A DNA stretch of 26,557 nt from an uncultured Bacteroidales bacterium (GCA_937915475.1 CALGIR010000302.1:1-26557); one strand, 5' to 3'; shown: positions 8,555 to 18,076, numbered from the stretch's first letter. Made by a program: numbers and translations. Notes: generated by a model not told the origin, from the letters alone.

Positions 8555-10018
8555 CTATATTCTCTCAACCCTTTCGCCTCTCCTGCTTAGCATCAGTAAT
8601 CCTAAAAACATAAATGCTCCATTTACAATTAATAGTTCGAAGCCAAACTTATAGCCATTAAACAGAATCTCAGAATACGTTGAAAGGAAATAGCAAAGAA
8701 CAGGTGAAAGAATTGCCACTATGGGAACCCATTTATCCCTTACCTTGAATCGGGTAAATAGTCCAAACGCATATAGACCCAGAAGTGGACCATAGGTGTA
8801 GCCGGCCACAGTAAAAATTGCACTGATAACACTCTGATTGTTTACCGCTCTAAAAATCATAATAACAACAGCAATCAGAATTGATATGGAGATATGAACA
8901 ACGCGACGAATACTTTTCAGTTCTGTCTCTGTTTTGTTTTTAGGATTGAGGATATCAACAGTAAACGATGTTGTTAGCGCAGTTAGTGCCGAATCGGCAC
9001 TCGAATAAGCAGCAGCAACAATGCCAAGAATAAAGAGTATGCTCACCGCTTTGGGCAAGTATCCCTGAGTTGCAATTATTGGGAAAAGTTCATCGGTTTG
9101 CTCGGGGATAGGAATGCCCTGCTGGTGTGCAAAGATAAAAAGCAGTACTCCCAGCGAAAGGAATATCAGATTCACAGGTAAAAAGGCAAAACCATACCAG
9201 TACATATTCTTTTTGGCATCGCGAATATTTCTGCAGCTAAGATTCTTCTGCATCATATCCTGGTCAAGACCAGTCATTACAATGGTGATAAAGGCTCCGC
9301 TAAAAAACTGCTTAATGAAATGTCGTTTATCATTCCAATCATCAAAGTACCAGGTTCGACTATACTCACTATCGTTAATAACCTGAACCATTTGGGCAAA
9401 CGACAAATCCATCTTCTGAGCCAGAAAATAAATAGTGAGCACAACAGCGGTGAGCAAAACTGCTGTTTGCAGGGTATCTGTCCAGATAATGGTTTTAATG
9501 CCCCCCCTATTAGTATATAACCAAATAAGCAGTATTGTAACAACAACCGTAACAATAAAGGGAACACCCCAAGCATTAAAAACGCTAACTTGCAGCACAG
9601 TAGCCACCAAAAACAATCGGAACGAAGCCCCAATTACCCTGGATATTAAGAAGAAAGCCGCACCAGTTTTGTAGCTAAAAAATCCGAATCGGGTATCAAG
9701 ATAGGTATAAATTGACGTTAGATTAAGCCTATAGTATAAGGGCAAAAGTACGTTGGCAACCACAAAATATCCCAACAAGTAGCCCATAACAAGCTGTAGA
9801 TAAGAAAACTGACTGTCGCCAACATAGCCAGGAACTGAAATAAATGTTACACCCGACAACGAAGCCCCCAGCATACCAAAAGCAACCACATACCATGGAG
9901 ATTGCCGGTTACCTAAAAAAAACGATTCGTTAGTAGCATTACGACCTGTATAAGCTCCTACTAACAGTAAAACTCCGAAATATAAAGCAATGATAAGTAT
10001 CACCCAAATTGGCTCCAT
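8555..10018 (-). CDS. Sodium:solute symporter (SSS family)
   Basis: This is a 487-residue inner-membrane protein with about 13 hydrophobic segments, typical of the SSS family that couples Na+ entry to uptake of a small solute. Family-like stretches are SFFLGNRQSPWYVVAFGMLGASLSGVTF in the first helices, RGGIKTIIWTDTLQTAVLL in the middle, TGLDQDMMQKNLSCRN, and AAYSSADSALTALTTSFTVDI, which carries the conserved Ser-rich sodium-site helix. The solute is not predictable from sequence; relatives transport sugars, amino acids, vitamins and organic acids. The ATG at 10018 places the N-terminus just before the first helix. The gene is divergent from recR with 114 bp between starts; this pairing recurs in Bacteroidota, though a functional link is not obvious. 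No Bacteroidota -7 box is evident on its own strand. Confidence 0.92.
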   Translation of the reverse strand: MEPIWVILIIALYFGVLLLVGAYTGRNATNESFFLGNRQSPWYVVAFGMLGASLSGVTFISVPGYVGDSQFSYLQLVMGYLLGYFVVANVLLPLYYRLNLTSIYTYLDTRFGFFSYKTGAAFFLISRVIGASFRLFLVATVLQVSVFNAWGVPFIVTVVVTILLIWLYTNRGGIKTIIWTDTLQTAVLLTAVVLTIYFLAQKMDLSFAQMVQVINDSEYSRTWYFDDWNDKRHFIKQFFSGAFITIVMTGLDQDMMQKNLSCRNIRDAKKNMYWYGFAFLPVNLIFLSLGVLLFIFAHQQGIPIPEQTDELFPIIATQGYLPKAVSILFILGIVAAAYSSADSALTALTTSFTVDILNPKNKTETELKSIRRVVHISISILIAVVIMIFRAVNNQSVISAIFTVAGYTYGPLLGLYAFGLFTRFKVRDKWVPIVAILSPVLCYFLSTYSEILFNGYKFGFELLIVNGAFMFLGLLMLSRRGERVERI

Positions 10019-10086
10019 CGCACCATCTATTGATATTTCTGCAATGCTAGAGAAAAAAGACGGGATAAAAAACTTTTTCTTATGCC

Positions 10087-10114
10087 TTGCTTTTACTGAT
10101 TATTTGTAGATTTG
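10087..10114 (+). promoter_or_regulatory. Putative recR promoter
   Basis: TTG at 10087-10089, 17 nt of spacer and TAGATTTG at 10107-10114 match the Bacteroidota -33/-7 pattern, followed 18 nt later by the recR ATG. The leader would be short, about 10 nt. Confidence 0.5.
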
Positions 10115-10132
10115 CATTAGCACGAATTAACT

Positions 10133-10762
10133 ATGATGAATATACAGAGTTTCCCCTCAAAACTTCTAGAGAATGCTGTTGATGAGTTCTCAAAACTACC
10201 AGGCATTGGCAAAAAAACTGCTTTACGCCTAGTGCTTCACCTGTTGCGACAACCCACTGAAGAGGTAACCCAGTTCTCAAAGGCAATTACAACGCTAAAA
10301 TTGGAGGTGAAGTACTGTAAACAGTGCAACAGCATCTCCGATACTGAAACCTGCTCAATTTGCTCTAATCCCTACCGCGATGCTTCCAAAATTTGTGTGG
10401 TTGAGAGCATTAAAGATGTTCTATCGATTGAGGCAACTAACCAATACCATGGTTTGTACTATGTACTGGGGGGAGTAATAAACCCCATGGAGGGTATTGG
10501 CCCTGCCGACATTAACATCGGCAATTTGGTAAACAAAATTGAGCTAGGTAACGTAAAAGAAGTTATATTGGCATTGAGTGCCACACTTGAAGGAGATACA
10601 ACAAATTTTTATATCTTTAAGAAAATTAATCAGTTCCCTGTTTCTGTTTCTGTTATTGCAAGGGGGGTAGCTTTTGGTGATGATTTAGAGTATACAGACG
10701 AGATTACCCTTGGAAGGGCAATTGCAAACCGAACAAAATTTGAGACAACCATATCAAACTAG
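10133..10762 (+). CDS. recR: RecR, recombination mediator protein
   Basis: RecR works with RecO (and RecF) to load RecA on gapped or SSB-coated DNA during recombinational repair. The 209-residue product shows the expected order: a helix-hairpin-helix DNA-binding segment (FSKLPGIGKKTALRLVLHLL, about 20-39), a four-Cys zinc finger (CKQC...CSIC, about 63-81), and a TOPRIM domain (KICVVESIKDVLSIE through GGVINPMEGIGPADIN). The end, GDDLEYTDEITLGRAIANR, is the canonical RecR C-terminus. Two ATG codons are adjacent (10133 and 10136), and either could be used. Length is close to the usual 200. A TPR gene follows 25 nt downstream on the same strand and is probably co-transcribed. Confidence 0.96.
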   Translation: MMNIQSFPSKLLENAVDEFSKLPGIGKKTALRLVLHLLRQPTEEVTQFSKAITTLKLEVKYCKQCNSISDTETCSICSNPYRDASKICVVESIKDVLSIEATNQYHGLYYVLGGVINPMEGIGPADINIGNLVNKIELGNVKEVILALSATLEGDTTNFYIFKKINQFPVSVSVIARGVAFGDDLEYTDEITLGRAIANRTKFETTISN

Positions 10763-10787
10763 AAAGCATAACTCTTTACTACCACAA

Positions 10788-11519
10788 ATGATAAGAGCAC
10801 AACATATACTAACGCTGGTCTTGCTATTAAGTATACATCAACTAGGATTCTCTCAAGGAATCAACCTTTTAGCTATGGGATTCGAGAAACTGGAGGTTCG
10901 AGAATATGATGAGGCCATTAATTTATTTTCCCAAGTTCTGGTTCAGGAACCTAGGGATACGTCAGCCCTCTCGGGCATAATCAGGGCATCACTGCTAAGC
11001 AACAACCTGAAAAACGCTCAAAAGTATATTGAAAGCGCAATACGTTACTACCCAAATAATCCGGAATTTTTCCTCAGGGAGGGAATTCTTCACAACCTTA
11101 AGGGCGATTATGCTAAGGCAATAAACAGCTTTGATAAGGGCATCGGGTTTAGTGGAAGTTCTATAAGTATCCAACTCTACATAAATAGAGGTGTGGCCAA
11201 TATGCAAAGCGAGAATTATGAAGATGCTTTACAAGATTTTACTGATGCACTGGAGGATAACCCTAGAAACTCTTCTGCGCTTAACTACAGAGCATTCGCA
11301 AAATATCGACTTGGTATGTTTGAAGAGGCCATAGCTGATTACAATAAAGCAATTGACCTAAACCCCGATAATGCCACGGCATACTACAATCGGGGTATGG
11401 CCTACCTACGGTCGGGCGATAAGATTAAAGCCTGCCCCGATTTCCATAAGGCTTGTAGCATGGGGAACAAAAACGCATGCAGAATGATTATGACTGAGTG
11501 CGCAAGCGGAAAAATGTAA
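10788..11519 (+). CDS. Secreted or periplasmic TPR-repeat protein
   Basis: This is a 243-residue protein with an N-terminal signal peptide (MIRAQHILTLVLLLSIHQLG, cleavage probably after FSQ) and then tandem tetratricopeptide repeats to near the C-terminus. Repeats with the A/G/Y spacing are visible in EYDEAINLFSQVL, NNLKNAQKYIESAI, GDYAKAINSFDKGI, ENYEDALQDFTDAL and GMFEEAIADYNKAIDLNPDN; the last reads YYNRGMAYLRSGDKIKACPD. A small Cys pair-rich tail (CPDFHKACSMGNKNACRM) resembles the end of many Bacteroidota TPR lipoproteins and adhesion scaffolds. TPRs mediate protein-protein contacts; the partner is unknown. The ATG at 10788 is preferred to one at 10710, which overlaps recR and would put 26 residues before the signal peptide. 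It is likely in an operon with recR, which may be positional only. Confidence 0.85.
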   Translation: MIRAQHILTLVLLLSIHQLGFSQGINLLAMGFEKLEVREYDEAINLFSQVLVQEPRDTSALSGIIRASLLSNNLKNAQKYIESAIRYYPNNPEFFLREGILHNLKGDYAKAINSFDKGIGFSGSSISIQLYINRGVANMQSENYEDALQDFTDALEDNPRNSSALNYRAFAKYRLGMFEEAIADYNKAIDLNPDNATAYYNRGMAYLRSGDKIKACPDFHKACSMGNKNACRMIMTECASGKM

Positions 11520-11837
11520 TTTCATCTACTGCAATCGAAAAAGGAAACTTTCATAGGCAAATTCACTTTTTGTTCACAGTAACGTTATTTCCCCCTCCCC
11601 ATATTTACCTGCTAACTTTCAGCACTTGTCGTTTTAGGTTAAAATCTTATCTCTTCGATAAACAGTATTCGCTAACCATATAAAATCATTTGGATGCTGC
11701 ATAACGCTCACTAAAATACCATTCGTGTCGGATAACCATTTGGCCAAAACACACTCAAAAACTAGTTTTTGTTTCATTAACTTTCAACGGATAGTCTGAT
11801 AGATATTCGTTAATGAGAATTACAGAATAATATCACT
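11520..11837. other. Intergenic stretch without a recognised gene
   Basis: About 320 bp of AT-rich sequence lie between the convergent TPR and chemotaxis genes. I find no credible ORF, RNA gene or strong hairpin other than the chemotaxis-gene terminator at its right end. Confidence 0.5.
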
Positions 11838-11869
11838 AAAAAAAGGGGCTACAGCTAGTGCGCCCCCTT
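11838..11869 (-). terminator. Rho-independent terminator of the chemotaxis receptor gene
   Basis: On the minus strand AAGGGGG (11863-11869) pairs with CCCCTT (11843-11848) around a 14-nt loop, with one bulged G, and is followed by a run of seven T. It lies just after the receptor stop codon. Confidence 0.75.
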
Positions 11870-11891
11870 ACCTAAGAAATCCATGAAAAGA

Positions 11892-13967
11892 CTAAAACTT
11901 CTCGTATCCCTCGTCCAACTTAGGATTATCAAATCCCTTTAACTGAATACCCTTAGATTTAGACGTTTGTGGACTAACTTTACGCTCAACAATATTTTGA
12001 TGCTTAACTTGCTGCTTAACCTCTGGTTTTACTGCTGATTTTACTCTAGCGACATAACCTTTACCCGATTCTTCAACCTTAAAAAACGATATTAGGTCTT
12101 TCAACTGCTCTGCTTGGCTGCTCAGTTCTTCGGAACTAGTTGCAAGTTCCTCGCTTGCAGCGGCATTCTGTTGAGTAACCTGATTTAGCTGCTGAATGGC
12201 ATTGTTAATCTGTTCGGCGCCCGAGTTCTGCTCATTGCTTGCCGCTGCAATCTCCTGAACAAGTTTGGCCGTTTTTTCAATCTCGGGGATAACGCTATAC
12301 ATTATAGCAGATGCACCCTCAGTAGAATCTACACTATGCGATGCAAGGGCAACAATTTCATCGGCAGCAATCTTGCTACGCTCTGCCAGTTTACGAACCT
12401 CAGCGGCAACAACTGCAAACCCTCTGCCATGCTCGCCGGCACGGGCTGCCTCAACGGCAGCATTAAGGGCAAGTATATTAGTCTGAAATGCTATATCGCT
12501 AATTATGCTAATCTTATCTGCAATATCGTGAATTGACGACAAACTATCCTGTCCAGCGACACCCAATTTCTGAACCCCTTGCGAAACAATAAGCGTTATC
12601 TTTTCGGTTTGCTGGGCATTATCCGTATTCTGATGGATATTGGCTGCCATCTGCTCCATTGAGCTACTTACTTCTTCGGCAGCCGATGCCTGTTCGTTAG
12701 CACCCTGCGAAAGTTGCTGAGATGCTGAGCTAACCTCATTTCCTGCTCCAGCTATACTATCGGCTCCACTTTTTATATTCTCAATAATATTTTTAATCTT
12801 CTCAATCATGCTCCTAAGGGCTGAAGCCAACTCACCAACTTCATCCTTCTGGTGAATATCTATGGTTGCTGTTAAATCACCTTCGGCCACTTTAACGGCA
12901 AAATCTATTCCTTTTCTTAAAGGCCTAACAACGGACTGAACAACAAGCCTAATAACAAGCAGAATTGTGAAGTTTGCCAAAATAACTACAATTAAAATAG
13001 TCAACCGAACTCTGTTCAGTATTTTACTCATTTCTGTAACGCTAAACCCAGCAGCTACAAAAGCATCTATTGGCTCGTAATATTGATAATACTGAATCTT
13101 CTTTTGACCTTCCCACTCATACTCCATTGACAATATCCCATCGGTCTTGTTTCTATTCATCTTATTAAAAAACTCTTCTCCACTAATGTTCTTTTTCGTA
13201 TCAGTTGAATGAACAATGAGAGTACCGTCGGAACCAACGATATAGGGATATCCAGTTTCAAAGTATTTCTTATTGTTAAAAAAAGTGCTAATCCCGTCAA
13301 GATCCTTCTCGGGCATACCCACATAGAGCATACCCACAACCTCACCATTATGCTTAATAGGCTCATAGGCTGTCAAATACCAATCATTTACAACCCAAGC
13401 TCTTCCAGTATAAACCTCTCCTCTTTCAACTGCTTTAACCACAGGACTATCAAATGGAACATATGTTCCAATGGCACGACTACCGTCCTCGTTTCGCACA
13501 TTTGTTGATATCCTGAGATAGCCCAAATCGGTTTTCTGAAAAATTGTGGCTGTAGGGACTCCCATTAATGAGATATTATCAACAATCCCAAAACTATTCT
13601 GAACCGTAGCGCCTTCGATATACCAAAGGTTTACTGAAACAGGGATAGTTGCTTTTGTAGACTGATTAACAACATTATAGCTAACCGTTTCTTCGGCAGA
13701 TACCATCAACTCCCCTTGACGTTTAAAGAAATTGCTTGCTAGGTGCAACGATATCTCTACCTGTCTTTGATTACCCTTTAACTCTACATCAATTAGCTCA
13801 ACCAAGTCTTCAATTTGCTCCCGCATTCGACTATCTGTTGAACTAATAATTTGGTTTTTCATCGCAGAATTAATGTACAAACCGAAGGAAATTAAGACCA
13901 CGAGAACAAAAATGCTCATCACCATATTTAGCCGTGTTCCTATTTTAATGTTGTTTAGCCAGTTCAT
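11892..13967 (-). CDS. Methyl-accepting chemotaxis protein with periplasmic Cache sensor
   Basis: This is a 691-residue transmembrane receptor that signals through CheA/CheW. Helix 1 spans about residues 13-34, a large periplasmic sensor about 36-316 with the Cache-type text YVPFDSPVVKAVERGEVYTG, NDWYLTAYEPI and GMLYVGMPEKDL (Cache_3/Cache_2-like fusion), helix 2 about 331-354, and a HAMP domain about 355-406. The cytoplasmic coiled-coil signalling domain has its hairpin tip around 503-541 (NILALNAAVEAARAGEHGRG). The Lys/Pro-rich tail is probably flexible. The ATG at 13967 (MNWLNNIKIGTRL) is preferred over a start 34 codons upstream because a strong promoter lies between them. The ligand is unknown; Cache sensors bind small organic acids, amino acids or amines. 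No che or flagellar genes are in the window; the receptor may serve a motility or other signalling system elsewhere. Confidence 0.92.
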   Translation of the reverse strand: MNWLNNIKIGTRLNMVMSIFVLVVLISFGLYINSAMKNQIISSTDSRMREQIEDLVELIDVELKGNQRQVEISLHLASNFFKRQGELMVSAEETVSYNVVNQSTKATIPVSVNLWYIEGATVQNSFGIVDNISLMGVPTATIFQKTDLGYLRISTNVRNEDGSRAIGTYVPFDSPVVKAVERGEVYTGRAWVVNDWYLTAYEPIKHNGEVVGMLYVGMPEKDLDGISTFFNNKKYFETGYPYIVGSDGTLIVHSTDTKKNISGEEFFNKMNRNKTDGILSMEYEWEGQKKIQYYQYYEPIDAFVAAGFSVTEMSKILNRVRLTILIVVILANFTILLVIRLVVQSVVRPLRKGIDFAVKVAEGDLTATIDIHQKDEVGELASALRSMIEKIKNIIENIKSGADSIAGAGNEVSSASQQLSQGANEQASAAEEVSSSMEQMAANIHQNTDNAQQTEKITLIVSQGVQKLGVAGQDSLSSIHDIADKISIISDIAFQTNILALNAAVEAARAGEHGRGFAVVAAEVRKLAERSKIAADEIVALASHSVDSTEGASAIMYSVIPEIEKTAKLVQEIAAASNEQNSGAEQINNAIQQLNQVTQQNAAASEELATSSEELSSQAEQLKDLISFFKVEESGKGYVARVKSAVKPEVKQQVKHQNIVERKVSPQTSKSKGIQLKGFDNPKLDEGYEKF

Positions 13968-14005
13968 AAACTCAAGTATTTTTTGGTAAAATAATATTAG
14001 AACAA

Positions 14006-14036
14006 CAAAACTAGCATTCAAAGAACTTTTTATCAA
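14006..14036 (-). promoter_or_regulatory. Putative promoter of the chemotaxis receptor gene
   Basis: On the minus strand TTG at 14034-14036, a 20-nt spacer and TAGTTTTG at 14006-14013 match the Bacteroidota pattern. Transcription would start near 14000, leaving about 35 nt before the ATG at 13967 and excluding longer N-termini. Confidence 0.6.
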
Positions 14037-14092
14037 CATTTTTCTGATGAGCACGCTTTCTAAAAACAATGATCTTTGTCAATATGCTTTTT

Positions 14093-14131
14093 ACACAAAA
14101 CCCTCAACCTTGCCCTAGGACTAGGTGAGGG
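14093..14131 (-). terminator. Hairpin, likely terminator downstream of the baeRF gene
   Basis: On the minus strand CCCTCA (14126-14131) pairs with TGAGGG (14101-14106), with an inner CCTAG/CTAGG stem, and is followed by TTTTGTGT. It is about 100 nt past the baeRF stop, upstream of the chemotaxis promoter. Confidence 0.5.
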
Positions 14132-14230
14132 AATCGGTAAACAAATGAAATCTGGACAGACTAACTGAAAAGACAATTACTTACCTGCGGCATGAAACTA
14201 AAAATATGTCTCAAAACAACTTCCTTTTAG

Positions 14231-15385
14231 TTAATATCTGAATAGAGCATTTAATTTTGAAGTTTTATCGGGCATATCCTCCTTTTGTACAAAATAAACC
14301 GACCCGCCCTGATCGATAACATGCACAGCAATCAAATTTAATAGTGAAGTATCAGTGCTAGCTTCCTTCTGTTCAGGTAGCTCCACCTTTCTACTTTCCT
14401 TATTGTATTTGCCATAGATATCGGTATTAGTCTGAATAAACAGAGTATCTATTCGGCCATCAAAGGCAGCTGGCACAATGTCCTCTATTTGTGATGAAAC
14501 AGTTTCAGAAGCTTGCGCCTGCAAAAATAGGCTAATTTTATCTTTACGCTTTTCTCTAAAGTGCGACTGCAACACATCCCATGCCTGTCCATGAAGAGAA
14601 AAAACATCTGATTCATCAGGGTTCCCTGAAATATTCTGAGGGAAAAGAGTTCGATAAGAATTTACGTTGCTGTAAACAGAAAAATGCGAATCGAGGCAAG
14701 CTAACACCAATGGAGGTTTCTGGTTATCGTGCAATAGGGTCATTAATCCACTGTCAACCTCACGGAAAAAGCGTAGCAAACTGTTTTCAGCGTCATCGCT
14801 TGCTTTATCGTACCCATGGTGAACACCTGCTCCTTTGTGACCTTGCTGTACGCGAAACTTCACAGACTCAGGCTCGTAATCGTAGCCTGCAATGTCTTCA
14901 ATGGCAGAAGGTACGATGTCTGTTACGTCTATATCGGTTATTGAGTATCGGGTACCTTCGTAAAACTTCACCCCATCTGGCTTAAGTGTTAAAAGATAGA
15001 ATAAACCATCGTCGTTAAACAACGGGATTAATGGCATCAAATAAAAGCTGTCGGAAACATAGGTACTTGGCTGAAAACTAATTGGAACCGTAAATTTCCT
15101 AAAAACATCAGCGGCAACAAAAATCGCCAATCCATCGGATTGATGACGCCAGAATTCACCATCCTCAATCAACGCTTCCACTGGCTTAATCAGGGTATCA
15201 ATCTCACGATTGCCCAAGCCTCTCTCTTCCAACTTTTGGGTAATTTCCTTAAGCTAATTTTTCAAACTTAAAGCGTCCTGTCCCTGAAGTGTAGGTTCGC
15301 CTGCTCTGTGCGTAGGGATATAAATTGAGATGCAAGTAGCATCATGAACATTAGATAATTCTAAAAACTCCTTTTTTGTAATCAT
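14231..15385 (-). pseudogene. baeRF-family (bacterial release-factor-like) protein split by an in-frame TAG
   Basis: The frame from ATG 15385 encodes MITKKEFLELSNVHDATCIS, then IYIPTHRAGEPTLQGQDALS and LKN, then TAG (15254-15256, codon 44), and then continues LKEITQKLEERGLGNREID for another 340 codons without a stop. Read through, it would be a 384-codon protein of normal length. Residues such as CISIYIPTHRAG near the start and GHKGAGVHHGYDKASDDAEN later fit the bacterial archaeo-eukaryotic release-factor-like (baeRF) families, which resemble domains of aRF1/eRF1 and Pelota; their biochemical role is not well established. The base change would be AAG or CAG to TAG. A TTG at 15232 is the next start-like codon but would lose the first beta strand. 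Other genes here end with TAG, so reassigning TAG is unlikely. Either the gene is recently inactivated or the base is wrong. Confidence 0.7.
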
Positions 15386-15593
15386 AGCAAATTTATTTTA
15401 TTTTAATTTATGGGTTAGAAAATTTTTATATTTCTCCTCTTTTTATTTTACAAGGAACATTCGGGGCATTTTATAAGATAAGCATAATATAGTCCATATC
15501 CAAACGGTTAAAGTGCACCATCGAAAAAAAGAGACCCAAGTCAACTTGCCCTGCTTTTATGCGCCAAGGAAAGGTTAATGAATAAGCATCCTT

Positions 15594-15613
15594 GAAAAAA
15601 ACTGGGCTCAGTT
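15594..15613 (-). terminator. Weak terminator-like hairpin after the E1 fusion gene
   Basis: On the minus strand AACTG-AGCC-CAGTT is followed by a T run, about 20 nt after the stop of the dehydrogenase gene. The stem is short, so this is a candidate only. Confidence 0.4.
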
Positions 15614-15630
15614 AATTGCATACAATCCAG

Positions 15631-18051
15631 TTAGTACAACCTTGGATAACGATTTGGATTTACCTCATGCATAACCTCATAAATAGTCTCAAACACATCC
15701 TCGGCGTTGGGGTTTGAGAAATAGTCGCCGTCTGTGGTATAGGCCGGTCTATGCTCCTTGGCTGTTATGGTTCGTGGTTGCGAATCGAGCAAGTTAAAGC
15801 CATTGCGCTCTTCGAGCACTTTCTGCAACATGAATGCTGTGGCTCCTCCTGGAACATCCTCATCGAAAAAGGCAACCCGACTAGTTTTCTTTATCGAATC
15901 AACTATAATATTAGGAATATCAAACGGGAGCAATGTTTGCACATCGATAAGTTCGACAGAGATACCAAAATCGGCAAGTTGCTCAACGGCCTCCTGAGCA
16001 ATTCTCACGCAGCTCCCATAGGTTACAAGGGTAATATCGGTTCCCTCCTGAAGAACTTCAGGGATTCCTAGGGGAACCTTAAACTCGCCCACATTATTGG
16101 GCAAACGCTCTTTTAGCCTATAGCCATTTAGGGGTTCAATAACCAAAGCTGGGTCATCGGATTCGAGCAGTGTATTGTACATTCCCGCTGCCTGTGTCAT
16201 GTTACGAGGAACACAAACATAAATGCCCCTAATGGAGTTTATCACCATACTCAAGGGCGAACCAGAGTGCCAAACCCCTTCGAGCCTATGCCCTCGGGTT
16301 GAAATTATTAATGGTGCCTGCTGACCATTCTTTGTGCGCCAGCGCAAAGTGGCTAAATCGTCGCTCAGGGTTTGCAGGGCATACAGTAAATAATCAAAGT
16401 ACTGAATCTCGGCAACAGGATGCAATCCCCTTAGGGCAGCACCTATTCCTTGCCCAATAATGGTTGTTTCCCTAATGCCCGTATCCATAATGCGAATCTC
16501 GCCATACTTCTCCTGTAACCCCTCATAGGTCTGGTTAACACCGCCTATTTTGCCCACATCTTCACCAAAAACAACCAGTAGCGGATTCTTCTCAAACTGT
16601 TTGTCCCAGTTATCGCGAAGCACCTCGCGGCTGGTAACAACAGGAGAATTATCAGAAAAAACTGCTGGAATTGATTTAATCTTTAATGCCGATTTTTCTG
16701 TTTCGCAGTATAGATGAGTGCTATACAAATCGTTTGCCTTTACGTAGTTATCCTTCATCCATGCAGAAAGGTCGGACTGTAATTTTTCTCGCATTGTGCA
16801 ATCGGTACAAACATGCCTTAGTATCCGTTTCACGCTGCTCATATTATCCTTACGAATAGGATTTGGAATTTTTCTTAGCTCATCGGAAATCAATCCAACC
16901 TTATCGATATGCTCGCGCTTGCACACACATGAGCGGTTGTCAATTATCTTCATAAGCGCATCGCGCTCTTCCTTAATTGGATTGGTATACTTTTTCCATG
17001 CATCATTTTTTGCCGTACGGGCATCGTTCACAGCTTTCTTCTCAATCTCTTCCAACTCCTTCTCAACAGCATAACCACTCTCAATAAGCCATTCCCTAAA
17101 CTTAAGATTACAGTCATAGTCCTTCTCCCACTGTAAACGTTCTGCCGATTTGTACCTCTCATGCGAGCCCGAAGTAGAATGACCCTGGGGCTGTGTTATC
17201 TCGGTGATATGAATAAGAACAGGCAAATGCTTTTTACGGCTTTGCTCAACCCCTTTCTTAAAAACGCTAATTAGCTCAGCATAGTCCCAGCCTTTAGCCT
17301 TAAGTATAACCATTCCGGTACTATCCTTTTCACCTTTCTCAATACCAGCCAGCAATTGAGATATGCTACCCTTAGCAGTTTGATATTCGCGGGGCACAGA
17401 AATTCCGTAGCCATCGTCGTACACCGTTGTAACCATAGGAACCTGCAGCACAGCCACTGCATTTATTGTTTCGAAGAAATGCCCCTCGGAGGTACTGGCA
17501 TCGCCAATGGTGCCAAAGGCCACCTCGTTTCCTTTTTTTGAGAAGGATGAAAATTGATGTAAGGACTTATTATTGCGAAAAAGTTTGGATGCCCAAGCCA
17601 ATCCAAGCAAACGGGGCATTTGACCTGCGGTTGGAGAAATATCGGCTGAGGAGTTTTTCATTGTTGCCAAGTTCTTCCAACTTCCATCTGGATTTAGCGA
17701 TCTTGTACCAAAATGGTTATTAAATGACCGACCTGCATTTCCGGGGTTTAACTCAACATCGGTTTGTCCGTATAGCTGCGCAAAAAAATCTTCGGCACTA
17801 AACAGGCCAGTGGCCATCATTAAAGTTTGATCGCGGTAGTAACCAGAGCGCCAATCACCATCCTCAAAAAACTTGGCCATGGCTATTTGGGCTAGCTCTT
17901 TACCATCGCCAAATATTCCAAACTTTGCCTTTCCGGTAAGCACCTCCCTCCTACCTAATAAACTTATTTCGCGGCTAAGCCTTGCGATGTAATAATCGTT
18001 ATGCAATTCGGTTTTACTGAACTGAGTTTTCTGAGAAGATTTTGCTGCCAT
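15631..18051 (-). CDS. Fused E1 alpha/beta thiamine-dependent 2-oxo acid dehydrogenase
   Basis: This is an 806-residue fusion of the two E1 subunits of a pyruvate or branched-chain 2-oxo acid dehydrogenase type enzyme, which decarboxylates the acid on thiamine diphosphate and passes the acyl group to a lipoyl E2. The alpha part (about 1-330) has the cofactor motif GDASTSEGHFFETINA at about 183-198. The beta part (about 482 to the end) has VVFGEDVGKIGGVNQTYEGL, the conserved QYFDYLLYALQ and RGHRLEGVWHSGSPLS. A linker at about 350-480 carries CVC (375-377) and CTDC (415-418), absent from ordinary E1 subunits as far as I know. The ATG at 18051 is chosen because a good promoter lies between it and a TTG at 18105. 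No E2 or E3 gene is adjacent. The substrate is undetermined; branched-chain or pyruvate type are both possible. Confidence 0.9.
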   Translation of the reverse strand: MAAKSSQKTQFSKTELHNDYYIARLSREISLLGRREVLTGKAKFGIFGDGKELAQIAMAKFFEDGDWRSGYYRDQTLMMATGLFSAEDFFAQLYGQTDVELNPGNAGRSFNNHFGTRSLNPDGSWKNLATMKNSSADISPTAGQMPRLLGLAWASKLFRNNKSLHQFSSFSKKGNEVAFGTIGDASTSEGHFFETINAVAVLQVPMVTTVYDDGYGISVPREYQTAKGSISQLLAGIEKGEKDSTGMVILKAKGWDYAELISVFKKGVEQSRKKHLPVLIHITEITQPQGHSTSGSHERYKSAERLQWEKDYDCNLKFREWLIESGYAVEKELEEIEKKAVNDARTAKNDAWKKYTNPIKEERDALMKIIDNRSCVCKREHIDKVGLISDELRKIPNPIRKDNMSSVKRILRHVCTDCTMREKLQSDLSAWMKDNYVKANDLYSTHLYCETEKSALKIKSIPAVFSDNSPVVTSREVLRDNWDKQFEKNPLLVVFGEDVGKIGGVNQTYEGLQEKYGEIRIMDTGIRETTIIGQGIGAALRGLHPVAEIQYFDYLLYALQTLSDDLATLRWRTKNGQQAPLIISTRGHRLEGVWHSGSPLSMVINSIRGIYVCVPRNMTQAAGMYNTLLESDDPALVIEPLNGYRLKERLPNNVGEFKVPLGIPEVLQEGTDITLVTYGSCVRIAQEAVEQLADFGISVELIDVQTLLPFDIPNIIVDSIKKTSRVAFFDEDVPGGATAFMLQKVLEERNGFNLLDSQPRTITAKEHRPAYTTDGDYFSNPNAEDVFETIYEVMHEVNPNRYPRLY

Positions 18052-18076
18052 GCTATACTGATTTAATGCTTTTATC

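Noticed and set aside
13968..14069. 34 extra N-terminal residues on the chemotaxis receptor
   Set aside because: A good promoter lies at 14006-14036, so the transcript cannot include the upstream start.
14231..15232. Complete baeRF gene starting at the TTG at 15232
   Set aside because: This start drops the conserved first beta strand, and an upstream ATG frame reads straight into it apart from one TAG, so the split-gene view fits better.
14231..15385. Amber reassignment to an amino acid in this organism
   Set aside because: PorP, recR, apbE, the chemotaxis receptor and the 68-residue protein end at TAG at family-typical positions, so TAG works as a stop here.
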